Shown: piece by piece, positions 1 to 11,626 of the stretch
Layout: each line of letters begins with the position of its first letter
Numbering within the stretch: position 1 is the first letter of the stretch
Assembly (NCBI RefSeq): GCF_016906535.1
Contig: NC_057379.1
Coordinates: 1,550,001-1,614,000, forward strand
DNA length: 64,000 nucleotides
DNA from: Rhizoctonia solani
Taxonomy: Eukaryota; Basidiomycota; Agaricomycetes; Cantharellales; Ceratobasidiaceae
Direction of reading: 5' to 3'
Made by a program: the position numbers and the translations under genes
The notes under the pieces: generated by a model
The model's database searches: none
Seen by the model: only the letters and a program-made list of their open reading frames with translations
What the model was told of the DNA's origin: nothing

Positions 1-93
1 TACCTCATTGCCGCCTTAAGCGGTTTATTGTAATAGTCACATGGCCACAAGCGCCTGCGCCCTTGACGTCCTTACAGACGTCTAGGACAACAA

Positions 94-1329
94 CGCACTC
101 TAGAGTTGGTATCAAGGAACTACTACTGGCCCAGTATCTGTGCTGACACGTACTGGCATGTGGACTCCTGTGAGATATGTCAACGGATCAGGAAGCCCAA
201 GTACGCATCTATTCCCCCTCAGCCTCTTGAACTCCCTGTTAGACCCTGGCAGCACATATCTTATAACATGATAGTAGACCTCCCTAAGGACAGAAGCAGC
301 AACTCAATCCTAGTGATTATTGACAGTTTCACAAAGTACAGGATATTTGTAAAATGTTCCAAGAAACTCAAGGCACCCAAGTTAGCAGAACTATTCCTGG
401 AAAACGTATGGAAGCGCCATGGCATGCCAGAAAAGACCATATCTGACAGAGGAAGGGTTTTCAACAACAAGTTCTTACAGGCCCTATACAAACGCCTTGG
501 CATTGACCCTCACTTCTCCTCTGCCTATCATCCCCAGAGCAACAGGCAAACAGAACGCGTCAACCCCTCTATCAAACACTTCCTCAGGGCTTACTCAGGG
601 GTTAACCAAAGGGACTGGACCAGATGGCTTCCAATGGCAGAGTTTGCATACAACAATGCTGTACATAGCAGCACAGGCAAAACACCTTTCAAGGCCTTGT
701 ATGGATGGGAACCCACCTTGACCCCGTCAAATGTACCAACAGACGTCCCAGAAGCAGATGACCTTGCCCAGACAATGGAAGCACAGTGGAAGGAAGTGGA
801 GTTGGCGCTCCGGCAATCTAAGCAACAAATGACAGCCAGGGAAAATGGAAGCCCAACAGAATTTGAGATTGGAGAAGAAGTTTGGCTAGACACCAAGAAT
901 GTCAACCTCAAAACCCTGAGTCCCAAGCTAATGGAACAACGCCTAGGGCCATTCAAGGTTATTGAGAAAATCTCCAACCAAGCTTACCGCCTGGAACTTC
1001 CCCCAACAATGCAAATCCACAATGTCTTCTACGTAGGACTCCTGTCTAAAGTCAAAAGGGACAAGAAGCGCGCCTTTGAAGATTGCCCTCCACCAGTCAC
1101 CATAGATGGAGAAGAAGAATACAAAGTGGAAGGAATTACCAATGCGCAAGAAAGGGAGGGGAAATGGTTTTTCTGAGTCAAATGGAAAGGGTATGGATCC
1201 AAAGAAAACATGTGGGAACCCCAAGAAAACTTGAAAAATGCCAAAAAATTTTTAGAAAATTATGAGAAAGACATGAGAAAGAAGGCCCTTGGTGCTGCCA
1301 AGGCCCTTAGGGAGGGGGCAGTGTTGTAG
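94..1329 (+). pseudogene. Retrotransposon integrase with chromodomain, inactivated
   Basis: The translation reads as the C-terminal part of a Ty3/gypsy polyprotein: an integrase zinc-binding remnant (CEICQRIRK near 160-190), an rve core (SDRG near 448, QTER near 549), and a C-terminal region ending in a chromodomain ([15 protein letters not shown], 1177-1221). No true start exists; the frame is open leftward to about base 94, where it meets LTR-like sequence. It is broken by an in-frame TGA at 1174-1176, inside the chromodomain, and the frame then continues to a TAG at 1327. The first catalytic Asp (in the ISYNMIVDLP segment) appears as Asn, and the usual DGQTER is NRQTER. It is therefore very unlikely to be active. 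Confidence 0.85.
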
Positions 1330-1905
1330 ACACACTTGATACCAGGGAATTTATTCCCATTTTCTCGGATTTAAACAAAGACAAATGGACAACATTTTCA
1401 ATCACGTGACCTTGGCGCTTATATCATACGCTAAAGCGCCAAGCCACGTCCCCATCTGCGCTTAATCAGCATACGTAGCCACCTCCACCTATGACGTCAT
1501 CATGACACGTCAGTGACACATATGCATGAGTAAGGCCAACTGCAGAGCGGGGTTCTTATTGGTTATGGTATTGCATATATTATATTTGTAATTAGTCTAC
1601 CTCTGTAATATATAAGGAGGCCAACCAACCATGGTAACACCCAGGTCAATTACCTCTTGTTGCACTCCACACTGTACAAGGCCTTAGGCCGGTAACCACT
1701 TAGTAGCACTCCACCTGTACTTGTTGCCTTAAGCAGCTTTCTTGTTGTAGTTACATAGCTTGCCATTGCCCTTACAGCCTTGGTCACTGTACTTGGATAG
1801 TTAGTTGTTGTAGGTAGCACCTCCACTGCCTTAAGCGGTTTACACTTAGTTCCATATGGCCTCAAGCGCCCGCTACCTAGACAACCCTTAAGGACATCTA
1901 GGACA
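1322..1905 (+). repeat. 3' LTR of the integrase-bearing element
   Basis: It begins TGTTGTAGACAC directly after a polypurine tract and ends GGACA, giving short TGT...ACA inverted ends over 584 bp. A TATA-like stretch (aatatataagg) lies near 1607-1617, as expected for the U3/R promoter. The U3 part contains an E-box-like cacgtg within tcaatcacgtgacc, followed by paired gcgctta/taaagcgc segments. Immediately to its right the sequence switches to antisense gag. Confidence 0.75.
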
Positions 1906-2433
1906 TGTGGCCTTTTGTCCCCTTGTGTCACCCTTATAGGGGTTGGGCAGCTCCATTTTTGGTCTTTTTACGGAAGACCCTGAGTCAAATGGGGTAAGGG
2001 AGCTGAGACTCCTAGGCGTGTTGCAAGGCTCTGTTTTGGGAGCTTGCTGGGGTTCTTCCTCTTCCTCTGAGTCAAAGCCAGTGCCCCTTGATGGGCGGAA
2101 GGGGGCCTTAAGACCAGGCCTAACCGTTCCTGGAGTGGGAGCTTCTCCTCCTGTTTGAGTAGGAGGGGTAATAGGCCCAGTCAATGGGCCAGGCTGGGCT
2201 TGTCCTCCTTGGTCCTTGTTGCCAAGGAGGTTGGCAGTCTCCTTACATATGGCTTTGAGCTCAGAGAGCTGTTGGCCTTGAGAGTGGACTTGGGCCTGTA
2301 AGGACCCAACTTGGCTTGTGAGGGTTCTGATAGCCTCAAGGAGAGAGGCAAGGGTTGGCTCTGGTTCCATTCTGGGCAGGTGTTGCGGAGGGGGTGATGG
2401 GCCGCAAGAGGGTGGTTGGGAGCGGGTTGCCAT
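1906..2433 (-). pseudogene. Gag N-terminal fragment of a second gypsy element
   Basis: Reading leftward from an ATG at 2433, about 175 codons are open: a proline-rich start, a heptad-like helix (LASLLEAIRTLTSQVGSLQ), an acidic SEEEEEPQQ run, then MELPNPYKGDTRGQKAT. This looks like the N-terminus of basidiomycete gypsy Gag. The frame ends exactly where the 1322-1905 LTR was inserted, after the Lys-Ala-Thr codons. The capsid remainder and zinc knuckle are absent from the window. The element assignment is recognition from family style, not a search. Confidence 0.7.
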
Positions 2434-3466
2434 GGAACGTTGACTGGATTGGCTGGGAGGACGGGAGTATGGGTGAGGGACGCCAGAGCGTGTGGAGGGA
2501 ATATTTGAAACGGCGTGGGGAATGAAGGTGCCTGGTACAGGACTTATGAGTGGTTTTTACGCAGTATGTTATGCGCTAAGCCCTTGCGTAAAAAACCTAG
2601 CGTTGGACAATCCCTACAGCAAATCAACAGATCTGGCAATTGTGATATGAGCGGGTTTTTTGCAAGCAGGTTCTTCTGCTGTCTAGGGCCGCTAACTGCA
2701 GAGTTCCAGCAAAACTTGTGGTATGCGGGCAATTAGACACCATCTGCCTTGTAGCAATTTGGTACTATCTGGGACCAACAACTTTTTGATTATTCTAGTT
2801 GAAAGGGGAGTCTGATCAGATGTTTTCCCTTGTGCTAGTACAGGGGCGCTTCTTGTTGTCAATCAAAGCCTACACAAGTTGATTTTACAATGTTGTGCAC
2901 CACTGTAAGGTGGGCACACACTAGTGGGGTTGGGCGCTTAAGGCCGTACTACTACAAACAACATGTACGTAAACTGACTACTAAGGCTATACTAGGGCTG
3001 CGTAAGGCAACCGTCTACTTCTATACTACTGGCAAAGGGGGCTTAGCCCTGGAGGTGTGGTAAGCGCAAATAGGGGGGTTAACTACTGAACTACTAAGGG
3101 CCAGCTACTTAGCTGGCTGGGGTTCCTCCTCAATGGGATGAGACAAGGTAAAATCAACTTGGGGTCTCCAAGCAATTTTCCTGCTGTATATATAGACATA
3201 GGTGCGCTATTTACATGGTCTGTGCGCATGAGAAAAGAAGTACATGGTGAGAATAAGAAGCATGCTGCGGGCTGCGCAGAAGCGTGGATTTCTCCTAAGC
3301 GCCCTTGGCACGGCATCTTGGCGCGGCATCTTGGCATAATAAGCGCCAAGATCACGTGATCAAAAAAACAAAAGATATCAAGTCCGTAAAAAATACTAAA
3401 AATAAGAGAAAATTTGTGCAATTCCAATGGTATAGATAAGGAGGTTATGACAATGGGGCTTCAACA
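2434..3466 (-). mobile_element. 5' LTR and leader of the minus-strand gypsy element
   Basis: This stretch lies upstream of the antisense gag ATG and has no credible ORF. On the minus strand it starts TGTTGAAG at 3466. It contains a TATA-like segment (tctatatatacagc, about 3183-3196 on the + strand) and a U3-like block (gatcacgtgatcttggcgctt) resembling the block in the 1322 LTR. I could not fix the LTR/leader boundary or a primer-binding site. Its right edge coincides with the point where the next gene loses its N-terminal half. Confidence 0.5.
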
Positions 3467-5196
3467 ATTCTACCTTTTCTATACAAATTCTGTCCTTATA
3501 CAATGGCAACCTCAAGATTTGTAAAGGGCCTCTACAACACATTCTTTCAAACCACCATTAATCATTGGAGTTCCAGTATACAACAAGACATAATCACTAG
3601 TAGGGCTATCTGCTGGTTAATCAAAACCTGTGAGGACCCTCAATCTGTAGACATAGCTCTACAAGCAATTGCAGGGGTGGATGACACACTGCCTCTGGAT
3701 CCTTTGAGAGAATGCAACGCACCATTGATGCTTTCCTGCCATCTCACTGCAGGTAGTGCTCATACAAAGACAACCAAATTCAAGCATGTTTTTCAGTTAT
3801 ATGCACAGGCATTAAGCTGTTTTCAGGCCTCTGGAGGAGCCAAGACTGACGCAAAGCTACGTTCTTGCAACCCCAAGGAACTATGGATCAAGGTTTGTAG
3901 ACTACAAACCAGTACAGAAAGGTATGTTGTTGAATCTTGAAAACTTTAGTTGATTCACTTACCAATTTTGTTCTCAATGTTATCAGGGAGCTTGATGTTC
4001 ATTTAGTGAACCAGGAGTTATTGCTTACTGAAGATAATCTTCTTGCTCTCCAAATTGGAACATTGGCTCTCTCACACTGTCTCCAGGCGCTAGATATTGC
4101 CCCACAAGACAGCAGCTACAAATTAATCAATTTGGCAGTTGAATTCCTTGAGAGGAAAGACCCAAATTAATTACACAATGCAGCAAGGTTATCCTTCATT
4201 ACTGGGATGCAGATGTTGATTTCCTGTTCACTCATCCATTGCAAATCCCCCTTGGCAGCACATTTGATTTTACAGCTAATGAAAGTGGATCTAAGCCCCA
4301 GGTACCTTGGACTTTTTCTCACTCTGTTTGCTCTCTTGAGAAACAATTACCTGGGTTGGATTGTCCCTGCGCCTCTTGACTCTGTGGCTTGCACAACCAG
4401 GGCAATCAACGCTGTCACCTTCTATACACCCATTCTTGATCAGATTGACAATGAAAACACAGATACATTGATTGATTTTGGGCTCCTAGAACTGCTTGCT
4501 GGCTCTAGCTCATATAATCTTCTCAATAGAGACTTTGAACAAATTCAAGCAATGTTCCTTTGGATTGCTCAAGACCAAGGAGCTAGGATACACACATTAC
4601 CCAAGAAGTTTGACATACGTTGCCATGCAATGGATATCATCTCCCTCAAATTGAAGACAATTGACAGACAGCAGGCAATTTTCAGAAGTGATGCCTTGGT
4701 TGCTGCCTATTTGACAGCACTGCGCCAATCATATAATATTGCCATTGGTAACCCCCCCAAACGCGTCTATGAATTTGTAGTTGAGTGCTTTTTCAGAGCG
4801 CCATCAGTATTCATTGAAGACTGTTGGGGATTAATGGGCAATTTCCCTCTTCCTGAGTTATCTGAAGACCTTGCCTATGTTATAGACAACAGGGAAATTC
4901 TTCAATTGCTTCTGGGGGCTTTGGATTTGCAAACCGCAGATCAGAAGGTCTTTGCAATCAGTCAGATGGTGGTTCTCATCAAACTGGTGGCAAACTATAG
5001 GAAAAGTGCCCATGTCACAAAGAGATGGGCAAGTATCATAGCCAAAGTGTTTCAGTACAAGGAGATGTGCAGGCCAATCAAACATCTGGAACAGATTGGG
5101 CAGGGCCTGGAGGTTGAATTTAGAAGTATCTACAGGGATGATCAACAGTGGGCATATTATGAATATTGTAAGCGCATCTTAAAGTATATTTCTTAG
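3467..5196 (+). pseudogene. DUF6535-family membrane protein, 5'-truncated remnant
   Basis: The reading frame is open from 3467, right at the LTR edge, through FCPYTMATSRF; a CPY motif followed by a phenylalanine/serine-rich stretch is typical after the transmembrane segments of Agaricomycete DUF6535 proteins. It continues with RAICWLIKTCEDPQSVDIALQ, typical of their C-terminal region. A clean intron lies at 3922-3986 (AG|GTATGT...TATCAG), with exon 2 at 3987-5196. Exon 2 has one in-frame TAA at 4168-4170, after which the same frame continues unbroken to TAG. The N-terminal membrane part is missing, presumably displaced by retroelement insertion. The ATG at 3503 is internal to the original protein. 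Family assignment is from memory of the family. Confidence 0.6.
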
Positions 5197-7066
5197 TGTG
5201 TAGCAGTTATTGTGAGGAGGGATTTGTGCTGGTGTTTGATTTGTAGGTTGTTATATCAGTTTAAAGGCTCTTGAATCCTCAACATCTATAAGGAGACTTA
5301 CTACATGAAATGATACAAAGCAACTCAGTTTCGTCCTGGTTCAACAATAAAATGAAGCATGCACCTTGAGAACTAAGGGCTCTTAAAACTTGGTGCATGA
5401 AGCGATGTATCAGATATATGTGCAGCTTAATTTAACGCTTGCTGGAGTGACTCATCTACACGCCTGCTATCGAGTCTTCTTGCACTTTCGCATGACACAT
5501 TCCCTGGAAAGTAATGTCTACTTAGTGATTGGTCTGACTGGTAAGAATATAGGCATTTGCAGGGATGATGTCGCTTAATAACTTGATTCCCATATAATAT
5601 ATAACCTTGCGGAGAGTTAATCAATGCGGTTGTACGTGTATGATTTTATATTTGACCAAGAGGCTCTTTGCAGGTCAGCGCTCCCATGATTGGGCACGCC
5701 GTGGCCATGAGCTCAAGCACGTGATGCATACATTCTTATAATATGCTGGATACTCACAATGACTAAATGCATAGAAGCCGCGGGGGATCGATATCCTCGA
5801 AGTGATTACCATCAATTACTAACCATGGTCGCTTTTGCATTGGAGCCGGACAGGACTAACAGTGGCTATCCCTTGGTGCGACCGGATAGTCACCGAAGTT
5901 AGATGCTTTACACGATATAGTTTTGGTAGCGATTGAATGGGTAGAAAAGGGCCAAACTCCCCAGTCGATCATTACTGCTCGTTGGAAAGACTGGAACATG
6001 ACCAATGGCCCTGAGTCTACCAGGCTCCTACGCCCCTAACCCCCAGGTAAGTAAACTAGGTCCCTATCATTGAACATGGTATTATTATATTTAGCATTTA
6101 GTAAGAAGGAATATAAACGGGTAGTGAGAATAAGAATACAAGTGGCTACGCCTACTCTATATCAAGGTGAACATGTACCTCGAGAACATGGGTCCGATTT
6201 GTATTTCATTCCATTGGTTTCAGTCTGTAAGTCAGCTTTTGATTTCCACCTAGGGCAGGCCCAATAAATACGGGATTTAGACTTGTTTTGCTGTCCACCT
6301 GTATACAAGCACCGGGAATCCCTTACAAAGGCGACTTTCAGACCAAGGGCCACAACAGTGAACAATTTTTGCTTAAATGAAGCCGACCGCGAAGACCGCT
6401 AGGCCTAAAGTCAAATCAGCATACTGCATTGGCACCAAAAGCTTCTATGTATATGCGTTTTGTGGCTCGCGTTTTTGTCGTCGGACTGACCGAAGATTAA
6501 GTTACCCTCAGCACCTATTTAGGCCCCGAACCGCAAGTTTTCCGCGTTGTATATCTTTTTTTTTTTTTTTTGCATCGTATCAACACACGTGCAAGCGAGC
6601 CAGTATTTTCAGGGCAGCTTGACACAGAGAAGTCAGTTGGCCACCCAGCTTAAGTTACGTCCTTGTTCAAAACGATCGAGCTATTTTGATGAAAATTAAG
6701 CGCCCCTCAATAACAGAAGTTTCTTCACCTCGCCGAACAGCCACACGCCTACTAATAAACCTAATCACAGCACGCGCATACACGACAACACACGTACGTA
6801 TATTTCACGCCGCCTCGACCCAAAGATACACGAAAACAAAAAGAGAAAAAGAAATAAGGTATGCATACGAAACAACTATGTAAATGTGTGGTACGAATTA
6901 CATTGCTCAGAGCGAAGAAATTGAGAAAAGTCGAAGAAAGCGTGATTCATACAGCGATCGAACTCCAACGCGATAACCTGGCTATCCCGGCGATTCAGCC
7001 ACGCGGTAAAAAATCAATTAGGCCATAAGATAGGGAATCGGTTTAACCATACGGCCAAGAATCAAT
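5197..7066. other. Gene-free stretch
   Basis: No convincing coding sequence is seen; short ORFs on either strand lack introns, domains or family features. A poly-T run of about 15 lies near 6557-6571. The segment upstream of 7066 is the 3' flank of the bur1 gene. Confidence 0.5.
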
Positions 7067-9816
7067 TTAACCATAGGGCAAAAATTCGCCGTCCCCTCCG
7101 CCCGTGCCTCCGGCACCACCAGGGGCCTTGCCACCCGTACCCCCGCCCCCACCTCCCCTGCCCGGATTATTTCGCATGTTCATATTCCGCTCTCTCATCT
7201 GGCGATGTTCCCGACTATGTGTGCCCAGAGGAGGTGGAAGTCCCCCGCCTGGTGCTAAATCTCGAGAATATCCCGAAAAGTTGCTCGGTCCGTTCAAGTC
7301 GGGCGGAAGATGTTGCGCTTGCGGGGGTCGATCATATCCTGGGCCTCCTGCGTGGCCTCCATGGCTTCCATGTCCCAGTGGTCCACCATGTCCTGGTTGT
7401 CCTCCATGTCCTCCAGGTGGGCGGTCGAACCCCCCATGTCCACCATGACCACCTCGCCCTCTCCCGCCTCGCCCCCTTCCTCCTCTCCCCCCACCTCGTC
7501 CTCCTCGATCCCATCCTCCACCACCACCTCCACCACCCCATTGTCGCCCAGGAGGTCCGAAGCCTGGTCCTCCTGGTCCAAATCCAGGTCCGGGAGGGCC
7601 ACCAGGGCCAAACCCGTTGGGGGGACCGCCGGGACCGAAACCGTTGGGACCACCAGGGCCGAATCCATTTGGACCCCCAGCGCCAAACCCGTTGGGACCA
7701 GGAGGACCACCAGGGCCAGGTACAAACCCATTGGGTCCTGGGCCAAACCCGTTTGGAGGACCGTACGGCGCACCAAGTCCCTCGACCTTGTGTTTTCGTT
7801 TATCATACTCGTGTGACGATACATATTTTGGTAAACTTTACCAAAACAATCAATGTCTTGCGGTCTAATAAACTAAATGCGTGACTCACCTCGCAGGATC
7901 ACAACACAGCGGTTCATTCCAAAACCAATCGTGATCTAATGCCTCGAACGCAGTCAAGCGCTTGGCCGGGTTAAGCACCAACAACTTCTCGATAAGGTCC
8001 ACCCCAAATTCATCCATGCTCGTCCCTTCTCTAAAAAACGTCTTGATCTTGTTGGGTAACTTGCGTTCAATCATCGGCACAGAAGGTAGATCTCTCCACC
8101 CTGGCCAACTCGCATCGTCTGGCGTGCCGCACAAGTCCCAAATCTTGTCTAGTTGGTCCGAATCCGATGAACCACACAGGATCGGACGTCGCGTCCACAT
8201 TTCCCCCATGATGCATCCCACTCCCCACATATCGATCGCACATCCGTAGCGCGCTTCGCCCATCAGCAGTTCGGGCGGGCGGTACCATCGTGTCACCACG
8301 CAGTTGGTGTACTTTGCTCCTCCGCCGCCGCGTTCAGGGCCCCCTTTGGATCCGTCCCAGGGTGAGGGGCCTTTTGACCCATCGGGCGCTGCGCCTTTAG
8401 AAGTGTCCCACGGAAACTCGGATGTTGACCGTGGATCCCAGCCAGGATTAGATCGACTAAACGGGCGCGCAAGACCAAAGTCGGCAATTTGCAGCGATCC
8501 TTGGTTATTTATTAGCAGGTTGGCCGCTTTCAGGTCGCGGTGGAGGATGTTATTCTATTTTGGGTCAGTCGAAATGAGAAGAAGGAATAGGCGAGTCGAT
8601 GCCCGAGGTAACGAGTCCAAAAGGAACGATCGAAGCATGGGTCAGGCGCAAATTGTGGAGCGGCGAGGATGGAGTCGCAGACGTAAACATAACGATCTCC
8701 GGCAACACGACTATACGCACCCGATGCAAGTAGTCTGTCCCTTCCAACAGCTGCCTCATGTACAGTTTGATCTGACTCGGTGAGAACTTCACGCTCGGGT
8801 TTTCCAGCAGCCCAGCAAGGTCGTGGTCCATGTACGGGAACACCATATAGATCGACCCCTTTTTGTCTCGCGTAGCTGTGACCAATCCAAATCGTTAGCC
8901 ACTGGTGGCATTATAAATAAATAAAAATTGGGCTGACAAGCTTCAACGACCATGTCGCTTAACGGAACCACACTCGGATGACTGAGCATCTTCAGTATCT
9001 TGATCTCCCGTAGAGCGGTCACCGGCAACCCCTCCTTTTCGTTGTGCATGAGTATTCGTTTCAAAGCCACCACTTTCCGGGTGACCGTGTGCGTTGCCTT
9101 GTGCACTTCGCTGCGGGCAGGTTAGCGTATGCAGTGTCCGGAATGAATCTGCCCACCCGAATGTGCCCTCTCCAAGCTTTTCTAGGATCGCATAATCACG
9201 CAGCTGAGATGTTCCGACAAACTTGCGGCCATACGCTTGCATCTCTTGGTCAGGACTCAGCCGCAGTACCTTTGGCTGCAAAACAGTCAATCATAGTTTT
9301 GTCACTTGTACATCCACATACCCTCTCCTTCAGCTTTGCTTCCGCTTCATTTGCCTCTCGCTCGATTCGCGCAATCGTATCTTCCACCGCCAGATTCAGC
9401 TTTGGGTCAATAGCCGGTCTCCTCCTCCTATCCTCTTCCTCGCCCTCTTCCTTTTCGCCCAGCTGCTCAATCCCGACTCGCTCCTCCGCAATCGGTGCTC
9501 CAGGTGTGTCGAGCGGTCTCAACGTTTCTTGTTCAACATACGGATTACGTGTCCGACCTGGTATCCTTCCATGCGCATGTCGCCTATCCCATTCTCTCGG
9601 AGGAGGTGATGAGGGTCGGGGCGGTAGCCGGTGTCTTCGTGTAACAGGCGACCGAGACGGCGACCGCGAGTATCGGGGTCGGTACGAGTCCACTTGTCGG
9701 CGGGGAGGAGACGTCGACTCTACTTCGCCTTCTTCGGGCGAGTGTGCTCGGCGCTTGGCTGGGGGTGAGCTGGGAGATGGCGAGAGCGGTCGTTTGGATG
9801 TGTACGTAGTAGACAT
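7067..9816 (-). CDS. bur1: BUR1/CDK9-type cyclin-dependent kinase
   Basis: The predicted protein has 791 residues from six exons: 9816-9322, 9275-9157, 9110-8938, 8875-8721, 8554-7890, 7835-7067. Residues 1-165 are Arg/Ser/Pro-rich. The kinase domain shows the glycine loop GEGTFGEV, the lysine in VALKRI, a PVTALRE helix (the PITAIRE equivalent), the catalytic [11 protein letters not shown] and the T-loop [23 protein letters not shown] and [17 protein letters not shown] match the BUR1/CDK9 branch, as does SHEYDKRK just after the kinase. That kinase phosphorylates RNA polymerase II and Spt5 in the nucleus during elongation. About 40 residues rich in Gly/Ser/Trp are inserted between DFG and the T-loop. 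The last exon encodes about 250 residues dominated by Gly, with [12 protein letters not shown] repeats. The start is the first ATG of the open frame. Confidence 0.9.
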
Positions 9817-11626
9817 ATCAGTCGGTCTTCAAGGCACTATTATCTCAGGTCAGCACCTGTTCCAACAGACAAACACCATCTACTTACTCTATGTTCGACC
9901 AGTCTAGGACAGCGAGAAGAAAAACAAACAAACGCAGAAACCCTAGGATACGTCAGATTTTGACCATCTTTTTACATGGTGTTTTTTTGTTATGAGCCGT
10001 ACCTGATGGATCGTGGTGGTCGCCAAACCACAGTGCCAGTTAAGCGCTGGGCGTGTTGGATTGGTCAGCAACCTGCGATTGGGTGGCGCTTGCTTCTGGG
10101 GAATGCTTCCTGAATCTTCACGTACCCGGAGCGGGAGAAAGCCTGAGCACACTTGGTCGTCGTCGGCCGAACTCGACAACTGGGTGCTGGGTGTGGTACG
10201 GGAACCCCGATCATGAGTCAGAATGATGCTCCACCACACGCCCTGAAACCCACCGGTCCCGCGAGGACTTTTGAATTTTCAATGGATGAGCAGGGAAAGT
10301 GCGCAGCAACGAGAGAATGCAGAGGTGAGAAGCGGGTATTACAGGTGGCGAGCTAGCACCATTAAAACTGTGGGACTACAGGCCACAAGCATCTCCATGC
10401 CTGAAGCGACAGACTTTGCATGCGGAACAAAAGATTGACTTTGATGCCCTGTGTTTCCCATTACGTAGTGCAGTTTCATATCACGAGGCTTAGAGTTCAT
10501 TATTAGTTTGCCGCGTTTGGATTCGAACTAGGCCGTGTGAATAAATGCGATTCTCTCTCTGAGAAGGTATGATACCTTTTTCCGCGTGACATACAAGTAA
10601 ACACATGCGTGTAAGGCGTATAAGTAACCTAAACAATGGCCTAATTGGCCTGTTCGTCTCAGCCGCTCGGCGCATGCCCGCCATCTTCAAACTCGAACGC
10701 ATGGCTCCCCTGGCTTCCAGATTAACGAGGTCTCGAGGGCACAACATACACAGATTCCACGTATTGGCAATCATAAGTCAAACTCAAGTGCCAGCGTGCT
10801 ACATTATTAGACTCCCCACTTCCCTCAAAATAGGTCCCATCAGCATCACGTTCATTATCAACATTCAGAAGGCCAGGCGTACGGTATAATTTGAGGTCGC
10901 TTTAGAGTCTTGAGTGATCGCGGTGTTGGCCGTTGGCCCATGCTCGACAAGCACCAAGTTGGTCGGTCGGTAGGCCCCAACACTCGTAAAGGATCTTTAA
11001 TGACGCATTATAGTATACATTCCGGAGCATAAAAGTACAGAAAACACTGCAGAACGCCCCATACAATTGCATCCAGGTACTTTAGATGATCAACAATGAT
11101 AAACCTTGAGACGAAGATACTCTGGCGTTGAGATAGTTAAGGTACATGCTCATATGCTTTATGGCAGAATGCGACTTGAGACGGAAACAAAAGAGGTTAT
11201 CTTGGGCAAATCACTACCTCTACACTCGCCTAGCCACAAACGGGTTCACCGGGCTGGTTTTCTAGGCAGAATTTTGGGCTTTAGAATGGACTCGGAGCCA
11301 GGGTTTTCGTTGTTGTCTAACATGAGCTTTAGGGGGAGGGGGTCGCGCGCAAGTTAGTCCCGCTATGATAGTATCATGTGATAATTCCGTCTCAATAAAT
11401 GCGTCACATGATCATCTGTTAGCGGCGTCTAAATGCGTCAGAAATCGGGTCATAAAGCTGGGTTATAGCCTGCACAATTTCAAACTAAACCCTAACCACC
11501 TTAGGCAAGCCACTCCAATACGCGATTGTCAAGTCATATAACCCCTACCCACACTCGTAGTTTGACTGTAGGGGTTAGCACTTCTCATACTTAAAGTCAC
11601 CCCGCCTCTGCTGCACATCTTTCCAC
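9817..11626. other. Intergenic region between bur1 and NLR gene A
   Basis: No gene supported. It holds the divergent promoters of bur1 (leftward) and NLR gene A (rightward). A gttcgaatcc-like B-box occurs on the minus strand near 10511-10525 without a convincing A-box or tRNA fold. Confidence 0.5.

Larger units (their letters stand above)
1..1905 (+). mobile_element. Internally deleted Ty3/gypsy LTR retrotransposon
   Basis: Bases 1-89 resemble the last part of the LTR seen intact at 1322-1905: both contain gccttaagcggttta and end in tctaggaca. Base 90 onward goes straight into integrase coding sequence, so gag, protease, reverse transcriptase and RNase H are missing. A purine-rich tract just before 1322 and the TG...CA ends at 1322 and 1905 mark the 3' LTR. 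The left edge lies outside the window. The two LTR ends differ considerably, so the first 89 bases could instead come from another related LTR. The element sits inside a gag gene of opposite orientation (nested insertion). Confidence 0.7.

Noticed and set aside
7219..7884. Plus-strand ORFs of 83-221 codons in the bur1 tail region
   Set aside because: Complement of the GC-rich Gly-rich exon; the minus frame continues the kinase in phase through a good intron and ends in a normal stop.
10505..10530. B-box-like sequence on the minus strand, possible tRNA
   Set aside because: No matching A-box or acceptor stem found at tRNA distance.
11480..11500. Telomere-like aaccctaacc
   Set aside because: A single occurrence, not a tandem array.
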